13,707 bases of DNA from NCBI GenBank assembly GCA_964344725.1, contig CAYFOI010000032.1, forward strand, positions 1 to 13,707, given 5' to 3'. The notes under the pieces are model-generated. The model searched no databases. It saw only the letters and a program-made list of their open reading frames with translations, and was not told the origin of the DNA. A program made the position numbers and the translations under genes. The DNA is from CG2-30-44-17 sp964344725. Its GTDB lineage: Bacteria; Patescibacteriota; Gracilibacteria; UBA1369; UBA12470. The stretch's first letter is position 1. Each line of letters opens with the position of its first letter. Shown piece by piece: positions 13,680 through 13,707 of this stretch.

Positions 13680-13707
13680 ACTTGGCAAAAACTTAGAAGA
13701 ATTTGGG

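Noticed and set aside
13669..13692. Resemblance of GGTGCGTAA in the right repeat to the XerC half of a dif site
   Set aside because: The second half-site has no XerD-like match and the left copy diverges right after GTA, so a dif or Xer site is not supported.
1..13707. CRISPR arrays, tRNA or rRNA genes, insertion sequences, toxin-antitoxin or phage genes
   Set aside because: I looked for repeat-spacer periodicity, cloverleaf-like segments and transposase/integrase motifs on both strands and found none.

Overview
The window is AT-rich bacterial chromosome, coding almost wall to wall, and it uses the standard genetic code as far as can be seen. Nearly all genes stop with TAA or TAG, one with TGA. 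Start codons follow A-rich tracts, and I see no convincing Shine-Dalgarno sequence in front of any gene. The gene mix is a VirB2-type pilin, an AI-2E exporter, a small GT4/Wzz-like surface-polysaccharide cluster, a Tic20/DUF4870 protein and short forms of S2, EF-Ts and RibD. This fits a member of the Candidate Phyla Radiation/Patescibacteria, perhaps near Peregrinibacteria. That placement is inference from gene content; there is no rRNA here to settle it. The single TGA stop and intact GGN-coded glycines argue against the UGA=Gly lineages (Gracilibacteria, Absconditabacteria).

Layout. Position 29-238 (minus) is a short one-TM hypothetical with a strong promoter. Positions 446-3361 (plus) are a pilin-like secreted/membrane protein, an AI-2E family transporter and an anchored, probably beta-rich, extracellular protein. 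Positions 6387-3341 (minus) are a three-gene polysaccharide operon: GT4 glycosyltransferase, Wzz-like two-TM protein, second GT4. Its last gene overlaps the plus-strand gene tail to tail by 21 bp. Positions 7882-6543 (minus) are an AroQ-type chorismate mutase, an RsbW/SpoIIAB-like HATPase and a STAS anti-anti-sigma protein, closed by a clear intrinsic terminator. Positions 8100-12609 (plus) are rpsB, a DUF4870-like membrane protein, tsf, ribBA and ribD, preceded by a highly structured leader of about 190 nt. Positions 13637-12615 (minus) are a large helical protein of unknown function.

How the parts fit. The 8100-12609 block looks like one transcript joining translation genes (S2, EF-Ts) to the first three activities of riboflavin synthesis. 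It has no FMN riboswitch before ribBA, and ribE and ribH are absent from the window. The minus block 7532-6543 is a minimal partner-switching pair (kinase plus antagonist) with no sigma factor or phosphatase next to it.

Main oddities. (1) A perfect 22-bp inverted repeat sits 29 bp from the left edge and 28 bp from the right edge. (2) The chorismate mutase domain clearly begins upstream of its only ATG, in a frame with no possible start codon; an out-of-frame ATG is followed by an in-phase U UUA AAC slippery heptamer whose -1 shift would join the two. (3) The rpsB leader carries a duplicated 27-nt hairpin with compensatory stem change, plus a third perfect hairpin and a 12-nt palindrome. (4) A disordered acidic Tic20-like protein is inserted between rpsB and tsf.
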